Source: Aquisalibacillus elongatus (GTDB lineage: Bacteria; Bacillota; Bacilli; Bacillales; Alkalibacillaceae). From it: a stretch of DNA of 64,000 nt. A program made the position numbers and the translations under genes. The stretch covers positions 124,001-188,000 of the forward strand of contig NZ_RKRF01000011.1 in the NCBI RefSeq assembly GCF_003843875.1. The letters are read 5' to 3'. Positions 54,669 through 63,888 of the stretch are shown here, in pieces (position 1 is the first letter of the stretch; every line of letters begins with the position of its first letter). The notes beneath the pieces are model-generated. The model had not been told where the DNA came from. It made no database searches and saw only the letters and a program-made list of their open reading frames with translations.

Positions 54669-54887
54669 GTGTCTATTACGATGAAATGCAGGCATTGTCA
54701 ACAGTATATGGGAGCTGTTGATGATGAACAACGGGTCTATGAACTGTTAGGTCAACAACCTGCAGCATTAGATATTGTTCAGATGAATGATGAAGGTGAA
54801 GTGTTCGTTCAACTCGTGTGTGAGCATTGCGAGGAAATCTTAACACAGAATCCCAATTTATTTGAAAACGATACATTCATACATTAA
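54669..54887 (+). CDS. fin: Anti-sigma-F factor Fin (YabK)
   Basis: 72 residues with two zinc-binding pairs, CRHC and CEHC, like Gin. Fin is made in the forespore under sigma-F and turns off sigma-F so that sigma-G takes over. GTG 54669 with AAAGGAGG upstream. A possible sigma-F promoter, GTATA (54587) and TGCATAAAT (54609), is weak. Confidence 0.92.
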   Translation: MSITMKCRHCQQYMGAVDDEQRVYELLGQQPAALDIVQMNDEGEVFVQLVCEHCEEILTQNPNLFENDTFIH

Positions 54888-54950
54888 TCATAGGCTTTGG
54901 TTCATGCCAAAGCATTTTTCTGTTGAAGAGAAGCGATCAAGGGGGAGACA

Positions 54951-57900
54951 TTGTTGCAAAATATAAAGGAATATTTCACGTTACAAGACGATATCGTCAA
55001 CTTAATTGAAGGTCTTGATAGTGGGATGAATGAACAGCTCATAGCTGGATTAACAAATTCCACAAGGCAAGTGTTAGCAACAGCTGTACATGAGGCAACA
55101 GAACGTCCATTGCTGTATGTAACTCATAATCTAACACAAGCGCAAAAAGTCTATGAAGAACTGCTAGCGTTATCAAAGCATGACCAAGTTCTACTCTATC
55201 CAGTCAATGAATTATTAGCAGCCGAAACAGAAACTGCCTCCCCTGAATTAAAAGCGCAACGACTCGAGGTTTGGGAAAGATGGCAACAACAAAATCAGGG
55301 CATTTTAGTCGCCCCAATTGCTGCTTTAAAGCGTGTGTTACCACCTGTGGGAGCGAAGGAACTAGCAACTGTTGAAATACAATCTGGTCAGGAATATACT
55401 TTCGAACAGACAATTGAGCGGTTTGTTTCCATGGGCTATAAATTATCAGATATAGTGACTGCTCCGGGTGAGATGAGTCGACGCGGTGGAATTGTCGACC
55501 TTTACCCTTTAACTGAGAATTATCCAATTCGAATTGAATGGTTTGATGATGAAGTTGAGTCAATCCGTTATTTTGATGCAGATAACCAACGGTCTAAAGA
55601 AGAGTTAGATTCAGTCGTCATTGGGCCCGTTGATGAATTTACCTTATCTCAAGATCAGATGGACCTAGCTGCTGAAAAACTTCGGAAACTTTTAGCGAAG
55701 TCTTTGAAGAAGCTAAAAGACGAAGAAGCACAAGAGAAATTACAAGAGACAATTCATTATGATATAGAACGCCTGGAGCAGGGAGAACAGTTTCCTGGCA
55801 TGATTAAATACTTATCCCTACTCTATGATGACGTACATAGTTTAATAGACTATTTACCTGAGAACACAATGGTCGCTTTTGATGAGATGAGTCGGGTGAT
55901 TGAAACAGCAGAACAATTAGACCGAGAAGAAGCCAATTGGTATACGGATATGTTAGAAACCCAGTCAATCGTAAATGGCCTCACGTTAACCTTTGACTGG
56001 GCTACTATCATGCAAAAAATTAATCAACCGAAGCTTTATTTCTCGTTATTTTTAAGGCATATTCCAAATACGAAGCCTGAGAATATTATTAATATCTCAA
56101 GTAGACAAATGCAGACATTCCATGGGCAAATGCCGATGTTAAAAGGGGAAATCGACCGTTGGAGAAACGCCGATTATTCGGTCGTCATTTGTGCAGCTGA
56201 TGAAGAACGAATGGATCGTATCGTTAGAGTTCTATACGATTATGATATGACAGCGCACAGAGTAAGTCAGGAACATTCCTTACCTGTTCAAGAGCCTGTT
56301 GTCGTTCAAGGGAATCTGAATCAAGGGTTTGAAATGCCAGCTTTTAAACTGGCTGTCTTAACAGAAGAAGAGTTATTTAAGAAACAAAAACCTAAAAAGC
56401 GTAAAAAGCGACAAAAAATTTCGAATGCAGAGCGGATTAAAAGTTATCAAGAGTTGAAAACCGGCGACTATGTGGTTCATGTAAACCACGGTATCGGTAA
56501 ATACTTGGGAATCGAAACATTAGAAGTTGATGACAAGCATAAAGATTTCATGGTCATTAACTACTCCGGTAATGACAAGCTTTATGTTCCAGTCGATCAA
56601 ATTGACCAAGTCCAAAAGTATGTCGGGTCAGAAGGGAAAGAACCTAAACTTTACAGACTGGGTGGAAGCGAGTGGAAGAAAGTTAAGTCACGCGTTAAGT
56701 CATCAGTTGAAGATATTGCAGATGATTTAATCAAGCTTTATGCAGAGCGTGAGGCGTCTAAGGGACATGCGTATTCTAAAGATACTGAGATGCAGCGTGA
56801 CTTTGAAGCAGCATTCCCTTATGAGGAAACAGAGGACCAGATTAGATGTATTGATGAAATAAAACAGGATATGGAACGAGAGCGCCCGATGGACCGCTTA
56901 TTATGTGGTGATGTTGGTTACGGAAAAACAGAGGTCGCTATTCGGGCTGCTTTTAAAGCGGTTATGGATAATAAACAAGTTGCGGTATTGGTACCAACCA
57001 CAATTTTGGCTCAACAACATTTCGAGACGTTTCAAGAGCGTTTCCAGGAGTTTGGCGTCAATATTGGACTATTAAGTCGCTTTAGAACACCGAAACAACA
57101 GAAAGAAACGCTAGATCAATTGAAAAAAGGATTAATTGATGTTGTGATTGGCACGCATCGAGTATTATCTAAAGATGTACAGTTTAAAGATTTAGGATTG
57201 TTAGTCGTAGATGAAGAACAGCGTTTTGGTGTTAAACATAAAGAGAAAATTAAACAGTTGAAAGCAAATGTGGACGTTCTAACATTAACGGCAACACCAA
57301 TCCCTAGAACCCTTCATATGTCAATGGTTGGGGCAAGAGATTTATCAGTTATTGAAACACCGCCTGAAAATCGTTTTCCGATTCAAACGTATGTTGTCGA
57401 ATATAATCCGGCATTTATTCGGGAGGCGATTGAGCGAGAATTAGCCCGTGGCGGACAGGTGTTTTTCTTATACAATCGTGTTGACTTAATTGAAAAAATA
57501 GCAGCAGAGATTGATGTGTTAGTTGATGATGCGAGAGTTAATTATGCACATGGCCAGATGAATGAGCGGCAATTAGAAGGGATTATGTTTGATTTCTTAG
57601 AAGGTAATTTTGACGTGTTAGTGAGCACAACGATTATTGAAACCGGTGTGGACATCCCGAATGTCAATACGCTGATTGTTTATGACGCAGATAAGATGGG
57701 GCTTAGTCAGCTTTATCAATTAAGAGGACGTGTGGGTCGTTCAAATCGTTTAGCCTATGCTTACTTTACGTATCAGCAAAACAAAGTGTTATCAGAAGTC
57801 GCAGAAAAAAGACTTGAAGCCATAAAAGAGTTTACGGAGTTAGGCTCTGGCTTTAAGATTGCGATGCGAGATTTATCTATTAGAGGTGCTGGTAATTTAC

Positions 57901-58493
57901 TTGGGACTGAGCAACACGGGTTTATTGATTCAGTCGGTTTTGATATGTATTCTAAAATGTTAAATGATGCGATTAAAGCAAAACAAGAAGGAATAACCTA
58001 TGAAGAGACGAAGCCGTTTGAAGTTGAGATGGCATTAAATCTTGATGCTTATATACCATCTGAGTATATACCAGATGAAGCTCAGAAGATCCAAATGTAT
58101 AAACAAATCCAAGCGATCGAGAGTCTTCAAGATATATATGATTTAAAAGATGAGCTATTAGACCGTTTTGGAGAATACCCGCAAGAAGTCGAAGACCTAC
58201 TTCAAGTAGCACGGATTCGTTTGTATGCCAAACAAGAGCGTATAGAGCATGTGGATGAGCGTAAAAATAAAATTGACCTTTTAATGGACCCTGAGGAAAG
58301 TCAAAAAGTTGATGGGGCAGAATTGTTTGCGTTAGCTAATGAATACGGGCGAATGATACAGCTTGGAACCGAAGGACAGAAGTTAAAAGTAGCCTTTCAA
58401 TTTCAGCATCAAAAACGAGAGGAACGCTATAATCTTTTAGAGGACTTCCTTTCAAAGCTACATCAATCAAAAAAACAGCCTAGTTATGAATAG
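54951..58493 (+). CDS. mfd: Transcription-repair coupling factor Mfd
   Basis: 1180 residues. UvrB-homology module (1-~350), RNA-polymerase-interacting CarD-like domain (KTGDYVVHVNHGIGKYLGIETL, ~500-560), SF2 translocase with GDVGYGKTEVA, DEEQRFG and QLRGRVGRSNR, and a C-terminal regulatory TRCF domain. It strips stalled polymerase and recruits UvrA. The start is one of two adjacent TTG codons (54951 or 54954) after GGGGGAG. The gene end carries the spoVT -35 box. Confidence 0.96.
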   Translation: MLQNIKEYFTLQDDIVNLIEGLDSGMNEQLIAGLTNSTRQVLATAVHEATERPLLYVTHNLTQAQKVYEELLALSKHDQVLLYPVNELLAAETETASPELKAQRLEVWERWQQQNQGILVAPIAALKRVLPPVGAKELATVEIQSGQEYTFEQTIERFVSMGYKLSDIVTAPGEMSRRGGIVDLYPLTENYPIRIEWFDDEVESIRYFDADNQRSKEELDSVVIGPVDEFTLSQDQMDLAAEKLRKLLAKSLKKLKDEEAQEKLQETIHYDIERLEQGEQFPGMIKYLSLLYDDVHSLIDYLPENTMVAFDEMSRVIETAEQLDREEANWYTDMLETQSIVNGLTLTFDWATIMQKINQPKLYFSLFLRHIPNTKPENIINISSRQMQTFHGQMPMLKGEIDRWRNADYSVVICAADEERMDRIVRVLYDYDMTAHRVSQEHSLPVQEPVVVQGNLNQGFEMPAFKLAVLTEEELFKKQKPKKRKKRQKISNAERIKSYQELKTGDYVVHVNHGIGKYLGIETLEVDDKHKDFMVINYSGNDKLYVPVDQIDQVQKYVGSEGKEPKLYRLGGSEWKKVKSRVKSSVEDIADDLIKLYAEREASKGHAYSKDTEMQRDFEAAFPYEETEDQIRCIDEIKQDMERERPMDRLLCGDVGYGKTEVAIRAAFKAVMDNKQVAVLVPTTILAQQHFETFQERFQEFGVNIGLLSRFRTPKQQKETLDQLKKGLIDVVIGTHRVLSKDVQFKDLGLLVVDEEQRFGVKHKEKIKQLKANVDVLTLTATPIPRTLHMSMVGARDLSVIETPPENRFPIQTYVVEYNPAFIREAIERELARGGQVFFLYNRVDLIEKIAAEIDVLVDDARVNYAHGQMNERQLEGIMFDFLEGNFDVLVSTTIIETGVDIPNVNTLIVYDADKMGLSQLYQLRGRVGRSNRLAYAYFTYQQNKVLSEVAEKRLEAIKEFTELGSGFKIAMRDLSIRGAGNLLGTEQHGFIDSVGFDMYSKMLNDAIKAKQEGITYEETKPFEVEMALNLDAYIPSEYIPDEAQKIQMYKQIQAIESLQDIYDLKDELLDRFGEYPQEVEDLLQVARIRLYAKQERIEHVDERKNKIDLLMDPEESQKVDGAELFALANEYGRMIQLGTEGQKLKVAFQFQHQKREERYNLLEDFLSKLHQSKKQPSYE

Positions 58494-58516
58494 ATTACGC
58501 TTCTTGTTTCATACTA
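58487..58516 (+). promoter_or_regulatory. Sigma-G promoter of spoVT
   Basis: TGAATA (58487-58492), 17-bp spacer, CATACTA (58510-58516): perfect match to the forespore consensus TGHATR-N17-18-CATWHTA. The -35 overlaps the last codons of mfd. Confidence 0.85.
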
Positions 58517-58592
58517 AAAATTACTAGCAGGTGTCGAGCGGGTCGAATCGTCACCAATGCAAGTACACCACAGAAAGCGGGGATTTCAAGAA

Positions 58593-59126
58593 ATGAAAGC
58601 AACAGGAATTGTGCGCCGTATTGATGATCTCGGCAGAGTTGTTGTCCCTAAAGAGATTAGAAGAACATTACGAATTCGTGAAGGTGATCCGTTAGAAATT
58701 TTTGTGGATCGCGAAGGAGAAGTCATTTTAAAAAAGTATTCGCCTATCAGTGAACTTAGTGAATTTGCCCAAGAATATGCGCATGCACTCTTTGATTCTC
58801 TTGGACAGAAAATTTTAATTTCGGATCGTGATGAGATTATTGCTATCGCAGGGGCTTCCAAAAAGGAATACTTAAATAAAAATATCGGTAAAGAACTTGA
58901 AGCGGCGATGGATAAGCGAGAGGGAAAAGTTGAAAAGAACGAATCGACAGTTGAAATCGTTGAAGGTCATGAAGAATCGGTCTCATCGTATCTTATCCAA
59001 CCTATTGTATCAAATGGTGACCCAGTTGGGAGTGTCATTCTCCTGATGGAAAAAGGGTCGTTATCAGATGTTGAAGAGAAAGTGTGTCAAGCTGCAGCTA
59101 ATTTTTTGGCGAGACAAATGGAATAA
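58593..59126 (+). CDS. spoVT: Stage V sporulation regulator SpoVT
   Basis: 177 residues. AbrB-like N-terminal DNA-binding domain (KATGIVRRIDDLGRVVVPKEIRRTL) and a C-terminal GAF domain. It modulates sigma-G genes in the forespore. ATG 58593 gives the family N-terminus; an upstream in-frame ATG at 58557 lacks a site. A perfect sigma-G promoter precedes it. It is the second AbrB-type regulator in the window. Confidence 0.95.
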   Translation: MKATGIVRRIDDLGRVVVPKEIRRTLRIREGDPLEIFVDREGEVILKKYSPISELSEFAQEYAHALFDSLGQKILISDRDEIIAIAGASKKEYLNKNIGKELEAAMDKREGKVEKNESTVEIVEGHEESVSSYLIQPIVSNGDPVGSVILLMEKGSLSDVEEKVCQAAANFLARQME

Positions 59127-59135
59127 TATTTTCAG

Positions 59136-59168
59136 CAGTAAGGGTGGGCTCCCTTACTGTTTTTTTTG
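59136..59168 (+). terminator. Terminator of spoVT
   Basis: CAGTAAGGG and CCCTTACTG stem, 6-nt loop, eight Ts. Confidence 0.92.
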
Positions 59169-59240
59169 TGTATGACGTCATCAACGTTGAGGTGTTAGTC
59201 TATGCTATAATGGGGAAAAATAGATTAGGACGGAGTAGTC

Positions 59241-60761
59241 ATGAGTCATCAGGCATTATGGGTAAGGGGAGCACTTTTCTTATCAATCGCAGGTTTCTTA
59301 AGCAAAGTTCTCGGTATGGCTTATCGCGTACCGCTTCAAAATATTGCAGGCGATGAAGGTTTATATATATACCAACAAATATATCCAATCTTATCAATTG
59401 CCATTATATTATCAGTTTATAGTCTTCCGAGTGCTATTTCACACATTGCAGTTAATGATCACAAGTCGAATGTGGTCCGCATACCTCATGTTGGCATGTT
59501 ATTTATGGTTTTATTTGGTGCAGGAATGGCTTTTTACATAGCTATATTTTTAAGTGCTGATTTGTTGGCCGCTTGGATGGGAGATCCTGAATTAAGTCGT
59601 GCTTTAAAAGTAGCCGGAGGTATGTTTCTGTTAATTCCTGTAACGGCTCTTTTTAGAGGTTTATTTCAGAGTTTATCCTTATCGCATATCGTGGCAGCAT
59701 CGCAAATCATTGAGCAGTTTTTTCGTGTTATAGGTATTATTGGTGCCACTTTTTTCGTCGTTTATGTTGGGAGAGGATCTTTGTATGCCATTGGGTCTTA
59801 CACAGCTTGGGCGACTATTGGTGGTACTGTTATCGCAAGTTTTGCTTTACTATGGTTGTATAAGCGGAATGCTCATCGATTTAGTCGCAACCGACTTAAC
59901 CTTAATAAACGTGTGATTCAATCCTTATTGATAGGGATGGCAATCTATAGCGTCAATTACATGTTGCATTTAGTTCTTCAATTAGTTGATGTATTCACAT
60001 TAGTGGAGTTACTTGAGACATATGCTTACCGTTTTGATGAAGCTAAAGTTGAAAAAGGCGTTTTTGACCGTAGTCATTCACTCATTCAATTAGGCCTTGT
60101 TTTAGGGTCTTCATTAGCTTTGGCGTTAATACCTGAAGTTCATCAAAACCATATGAAACAGGGATTAGCATTTAAATGGACGTTTGTATTGTCATTATCA
60201 GCTTCTGTTGGTTTAATCGCAGTTATGCCTTATTTAAATCCACTATTATTCAAAACAAAAGACGGCATGTTATCAATTCAACTGATGATGTTATTAGTTT
60301 TTCTACTATCGATGACAGTTGTTGTTTCCGTGTTTTTACAAGCATATGATTATCGAGTGAAACAGTTTAAGTGGATTTTGTTGATGGTTGGTTTAAAATA
60401 TGCACTAAACTTACTATTAATCCCAACTTTTGGATTGATAGGGGCCAGTGTGGCTTACATAGGAGCTGTTGGCCTATTGTTAGCGATCTTATTATGGAAG
60501 TGGAAAACGATCACAAAGATAAAAATATCTTATGGTTTTATTATAAGATCCTTAACATTAATTAGTGTGATGGGCATTGTCGTCTATGGAATGCAAAGTT
60601 TATTTAATGTGAGCGACAGACTACTGATGCTTCCAATTGTGATAGGGCTATGTCTATTAGGCGTTGTGATGATTATAATGGGACTATGGTTTTTAAATAT
60701 TTTTTCGAAAAAAGAATGGGAGCACGTCCTAGGAAAACATCGTGAAAGGGGTTCGTCATAA
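59241..60761 (+). CDS. SpoVB/MurJ-like flippase (YabM)
   Basis: 506 residues, about 14 hydrophobic helices, MOP exporter fold. The start GALFLSIAGFLSKVLGMAYRVPLQNIAGDEGLYIYQQIYPI is the SpoVB/YtgP/YabM signature. Such proteins flip lipid-linked wall or polysaccharide precursors. The stop shares an A with the mazG start (TAATG), so the two are coupled. Confidence 0.9.
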   Translation: MSHQALWVRGALFLSIAGFLSKVLGMAYRVPLQNIAGDEGLYIYQQIYPILSIAIILSVYSLPSAISHIAVNDHKSNVVRIPHVGMLFMVLFGAGMAFYIAIFLSADLLAAWMGDPELSRALKVAGGMFLLIPVTALFRGLFQSLSLSHIVAASQIIEQFFRVIGIIGATFFVVYVGRGSLYAIGSYTAWATIGGTVIASFALLWLYKRNAHRFSRNRLNLNKRVIQSLLIGMAIYSVNYMLHLVLQLVDVFTLVELLETYAYRFDEAKVEKGVFDRSHSLIQLGLVLGSSLALALIPEVHQNHMKQGLAFKWTFVLSLSASVGLIAVMPYLNPLLFKTKDGMLSIQLMMLLVFLLSMTVVVSVFLQAYDYRVKQFKWILLMVGLKYALNLLLIPTFGLIGASVAYIGAVGLLLAILLWKWKTITKIKISYGFIIRSLTLISVMGIVVYGMQSLFNVSDRLLMLPIVIGLCLLGVVMIIMGLWFLNIFSKKEWEHVLGKHRERGSS

Positions 60762-62200
60762 TGGGTTCAATTAAGGTAATAGGACTTGGAACAGGAACGA
60801 TTGATCAGCTGCCACTTGGACTATACAAACAAATAGTTAACGGTGAGCAAACCGTATATACGAGAACACTAGACCATCCTGTTGTTGGGCAATTGAAGGC
60901 AGAAGGTGTCACATTTGAGTCCATGGATAATGTCTACCTTGCACACGAGGATTTTGAATCCGTTTATAATAACATTTCAAAATGGTTAGTCGAAAAAGGG
61001 CAAAACGAAGACATTATCTATACCGTACCAGGTCATCCAATGGTTGCGGAACGAACAGTTCAATTATTATTAAGTCAAGATCAAGTGCATGTTGAAATAT
61101 TAGGTGGACAGAGTTTTTTAGATACCATTTTTACAGCTGTTCGTATTGACCCGGTTGAAGGGTTTCAATTCTTAGATGGGACAAGCTTGAACCGAAGTCA
61201 AATTGAGTATCGCCAACATTTAATTATTGGACAAGTGTACGATTCCTTAGTAGCATCCGAAGTAAAACTAACGTTAATGGAAGATCTACCTCATGACTAT
61301 CCAGTTAAGGTCATCCAGAAGGCTGGCTCATCAGAGGAAAACGTCAAAACGGTTCCACTTTATGAATTGGACCGTCATTTCGAGTTTTCAAATTTAACAA
61401 CGTTATATGTGAAACCAGCAGATGATGAATTATTGCATCACCAATTCCGATCGATCCGTGAAGTCATACGTGTTTTAAGAGGGCCGAACGGCTGCCCGTG
61501 GGACCGTAAACAGACGCATGAATCATTAAGAAAGTTTTTAATAGAAGAAGCCTATGAAGTGATTGATGCGATTGGAGAAGAAGACGATGAACACATCGCA
61601 GAAGAATTAGGTGATGTGTTACTTCAAGTAATGCTTCATAGCCAAATCGCAGAAGACAACGGTTATTTTACAGTAGACGATGTGATTCGTTCGATTACAG
61701 ATAAAATGATTGAGAGGCATCCACACGTTTTCGGTGATGTAGATGTTTCTTCATCAGATGAGGTTAAAGTGAATTGGGAAGCCATTAAACAGAAGGGTAA
61801 ACCGAAGGCTGCATCAGCATTAGACGATCTCAACGAATCCCTACCACGTTTATTATTTGCCTTAGAGATTCAAAAGAAAGTCTCTAAAGTAGGGTTTGAT
61901 TGGGATGATGCGGATTTAATGTTTGATAAAGTAAAAGAGGAAATAGAGGAGTTTGAAGAGGCGTTATCGAATGGTTCTATTGATGAAGCGGAACTAGAAT
62001 TTGGAGATTTACTATTTTCATTAGTCAATGTTGCAAGGTTTTACAAGATCGACCCAGAAGTTGCCCTGCATAGAACCTGTGATAAATTTATTAAACGATT
62101 TCAAAACTTGGAAAACATGATGGAATCAGAGAATGTGTCGATTGAAGAGGCATCATTAGAAGTTATGGATCAATATTGGGAAAAAGCAAAACAATTATAA
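60761..62200 (+). CDS. yabN: MazG-family nucleotide pyrophosphohydrolase (YabN)
   Basis: 479 residues. N-terminal tetrapyrrole methylase-like domain (IGLGTGTIDQLPLG, TVPGHPMVAERTV) of unknown substrate, followed by two MazG repeats: GPNGCPWDRKQTHESL, EEAYEVIDAI, EELGDVLLQV, then KEEIEEFEEAL and ELEFGDLLFSL. It hydrolyses noncanonical or excess NTPs. rqcP follows closely. Confidence 0.94.
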   Translation: MGSIKVIGLGTGTIDQLPLGLYKQIVNGEQTVYTRTLDHPVVGQLKAEGVTFESMDNVYLAHEDFESVYNNISKWLVEKGQNEDIIYTVPGHPMVAERTVQLLLSQDQVHVEILGGQSFLDTIFTAVRIDPVEGFQFLDGTSLNRSQIEYRQHLIIGQVYDSLVASEVKLTLMEDLPHDYPVKVIQKAGSSEENVKTVPLYELDRHFEFSNLTTLYVKPADDELLHHQFRSIREVIRVLRGPNGCPWDRKQTHESLRKFLIEEAYEVIDAIGEEDDEHIAEELGDVLLQVMLHSQIAEDNGYFTVDDVIRSITDKMIERHPHVFGDVDVSSSDEVKVNWEAIKQKGKPKAASALDDLNESLPRLLFALEIQKKVSKVGFDWDDADLMFDKVKEEIEEFEEALSNGSIDEAELEFGDLLFSLVNVARFYKIDPEVALHRTCDKFIKRFQNLENMMESENVSIEEASLEVMDQYWEKAKQL

Positions 62201-62211
62201 GGAGTGTCAAC

Positions 62212-62484
62212 ATGAGAGTTGATAAGTTTTTAAAACTTTCGCGTTTAATTAAACGACGAACCGTAGCAAAGGAAGTGGCAAGCCAAGGAAGAATTGAGTT
62301 AAACGGCCGTCCTGCAAAAGCATCAACAGAGCTTGAGGTCGGAGATGAGTTACGCATTCGTTTTGGTCATACGTTGCTAACCATTCGAATTGATCGTGTA
62401 ACAGAACAAGTTAGAAAAGGCGATGCAAGTTCGTTATACACCGTTGTAAATGAGGAAAAAGTAGAGCAGTCACAAGCGGATTAA
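62212..62484 (+). CDS. rqcP: RqcP (YabO), S4-domain ribosome quality control factor
   Basis: 90 residues with one S4 RNA-binding domain (MRVDKFLKLSRLIKRRTVAKEVASQGRIELNG). RqcP acts with RqcH in adding Ala tails on stalled 50S-bound chains. ATG 62212 is 7 bp after AAGGAG; a longer frame into mazG is not credible. Confidence 0.93.
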   Translation: MRVDKFLKLSRLIKRRTVAKEVASQGRIELNGRPAKASTELEVGDELRIRFGHTLLTIRIDRVTEQVRKGDASSLYTVVNEEKVEQSQAD

Positions 62485-62547
62485 TTCTTAAAAATAGTGC
62501 TAAACTCGTCCTTCTTATCATAGGTATAGTGATAGGAGGGATCGGAC

Positions 62548-62853
62548 ATGCAGTATGAATCTAATTTAATGAATCAAGAGCGTCAAAATGAAAAGGATCA
62601 TGAACTTAAATTAATTAATCGCAGACGTTTGGAGTTAAGAGGAGTCAAAGATGTAGACAGCTTTGATACAGAAGAATTTTTACTACAGACAACATTAGGT
62701 TACTTAGTTGTACGTGGTGAAAACTTGCATATGAAAAATTTAAACGTTGAAGAAGGTCTGTTAACGATTCAAGGGAAAATTGAAGCCTTTAGCTACATCG
62801 ATGATCACCAAGGGAATAAAGGTAAAGGCTTCTTAAACAAGTTATTTAAATGA
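62548..62853 (+). CDS. yabP: Sporulation protein YabP
   Basis: 101 residues, with the YabP/YqfC core RRRLELRGVKDVDSFDTEEFLLQTTLGYLVVRGENLHMKNLNVEEGLLTIQGKI. A beta-sheet protein needed for spore cortex formation in a sigma-E operon with yabQ. ATAGGAGGG precedes ATG. Overlaps yabQ by 4 bp. Confidence 0.93.
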   Translation: MQYESNLMNQERQNEKDHELKLINRRRLELRGVKDVDSFDTEEFLLQTTLGYLVVRGENLHMKNLNVEEGLLTIQGKIEAFSYIDDHQGNKGKGFLNKLFK

Positions 62854-63449
62854 ACCTAGACACACAGTTTTTGACGTTAATAACCATGGTGGCCTCAGGT
62901 GTCGTAGTATCAGCTTTGTATGATACGTACAAGCTGTTGCTACGCCCTGACTCCTATTCGAGTCGTGTGATCGTCGATACGTTGTTTTTCTTAACACAAG
63001 GCTGTCTCGTGTTTTATTTGCTCTTCCTAACAAATGGCGGTATCATTAGATTTTATTTATTCTTGGCTGTTTTACTAGGTATTTCAGCTTATTTTGCACT
63101 TTTTCAAACGATTTTTCTTGCAGTATTAGAACGTTTAATACGAGTATTAAACCGTGTTTACCAATTAATTAAGCGGTTAATATATAATTTAGTTTTACGC
63201 CCCTTATTCTGGGTTATACAAATATTAGTCACCATTTTAGTAGGAATTTTAAACTTTGTGTGGAAGATGGTAAGTATCATCTTTCGTGTCATTTGGTTTC
63301 TCTTAGAACCATTAATACCACAATTTATACAAAATTACCTACTGAAATGGCTGGCTGATTGTAGTAAAATAGTAACCAAAGCTAAAAAGGGGATTTATAC
63401 CCTTTTAAGAGTAAGGAGGCGAAAAAATGGCGAGGCCAACTCGAAGTAA
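62850..63449 (+). CDS. yabQ: Spore cortex biosynthesis protein YabQ
   Basis: 199 residues. Several hydrophobic helices in the first half (LITMVASGVVVSALYDTYKLL, the YabQ pattern, then two more) and a basic helical C-terminal half. Localises to the outer forespore membrane in B. subtilis. Its 3' end overlaps divIC by 23 bp. Confidence 0.9.
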   Translation: MNLDTQFLTLITMVASGVVVSALYDTYKLLLRPDSYSSRVIVDTLFFLTQGCLVFYLLFLTNGGIIRFYLFLAVLLGISAYFALFQTIFLAVLERLIRVLNRVYQLIKRLIYNLVLRPLFWVIQILVTILVGILNFVWKMVSIIFRVIWFLLEPLIPQFIQNYLLKWLADCSKIVTKAKKGIYTLLRVRRRKNGEANSK

Positions 63450-63816
63450 ACGTAATGTGACTAAAATTGAATCTCAATACGTTCAAGAAAAAGAACAACA
63501 GTTGGCAACAAAGTCTAAGGAGAAAAAACGACTGTTTCGCCGTTTGATCGCTTTTGGTGTGCTCTTTTCGCTGGTTATGGGATTTTTATTAGTAAATCAC
63601 ATTAATCAGAGAGCTCAAATGGAGGAAAAGCAAGAGGAATATCACGAGAGGGTTGCGACATTAGAGGAGTATAAAGAAGAGAACCAAGACTTACAGAGAG
63701 AAGTAGAATTGTTGAGTGATGTTGAGTACATTCTACAAATCGCTCGAAAAGACTATTTTTTCTCAAAAGATGGAGAAATTATCTTTAAACTTCCAGATGA
63801 GGACCCTTCTTATTGA
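63427..63816 (+). CDS. divIC: Septum formation initiator DivIC
   Basis: 129 residues. Basic cytoplasmic tail, one transmembrane helix (about 38-58), then an extracellular coiled coil (EEYHERVATLEEYKEENQDLQREVELL) ending in the conserved VEYILQIARKDYFFSKDGEIIFKLP. It works with FtsL/DivIB in the divisome. AAGGAGG precedes ATG. Confidence 0.93.
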   Translation: MARPTRSKRNVTKIESQYVQEKEQQLATKSKEKKRLFRRLIAFGVLFSLVMGFLLVNHINQRAQMEEKQEEYHERVATLEEYKEENQDLQREVELLSDVEYILQIARKDYFFSKDGEIIFKLPDEDPSY

Positions 63817-63842
63817 CACTTATTTCTCTACTTATATATAAT
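63813..63842 (+). promoter_or_regulatory. Promoter of yabR
   Basis: TTGACA (63813-63818), 18-bp spacer, TATAAT (63837-63842); the first box covers the divIC stop. Confidence 0.8.
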
Positions 63843-63888
63843 ATATAAGAATATATCTTTTAAAATTTTAAGGAGGAGCATTTCTTTT

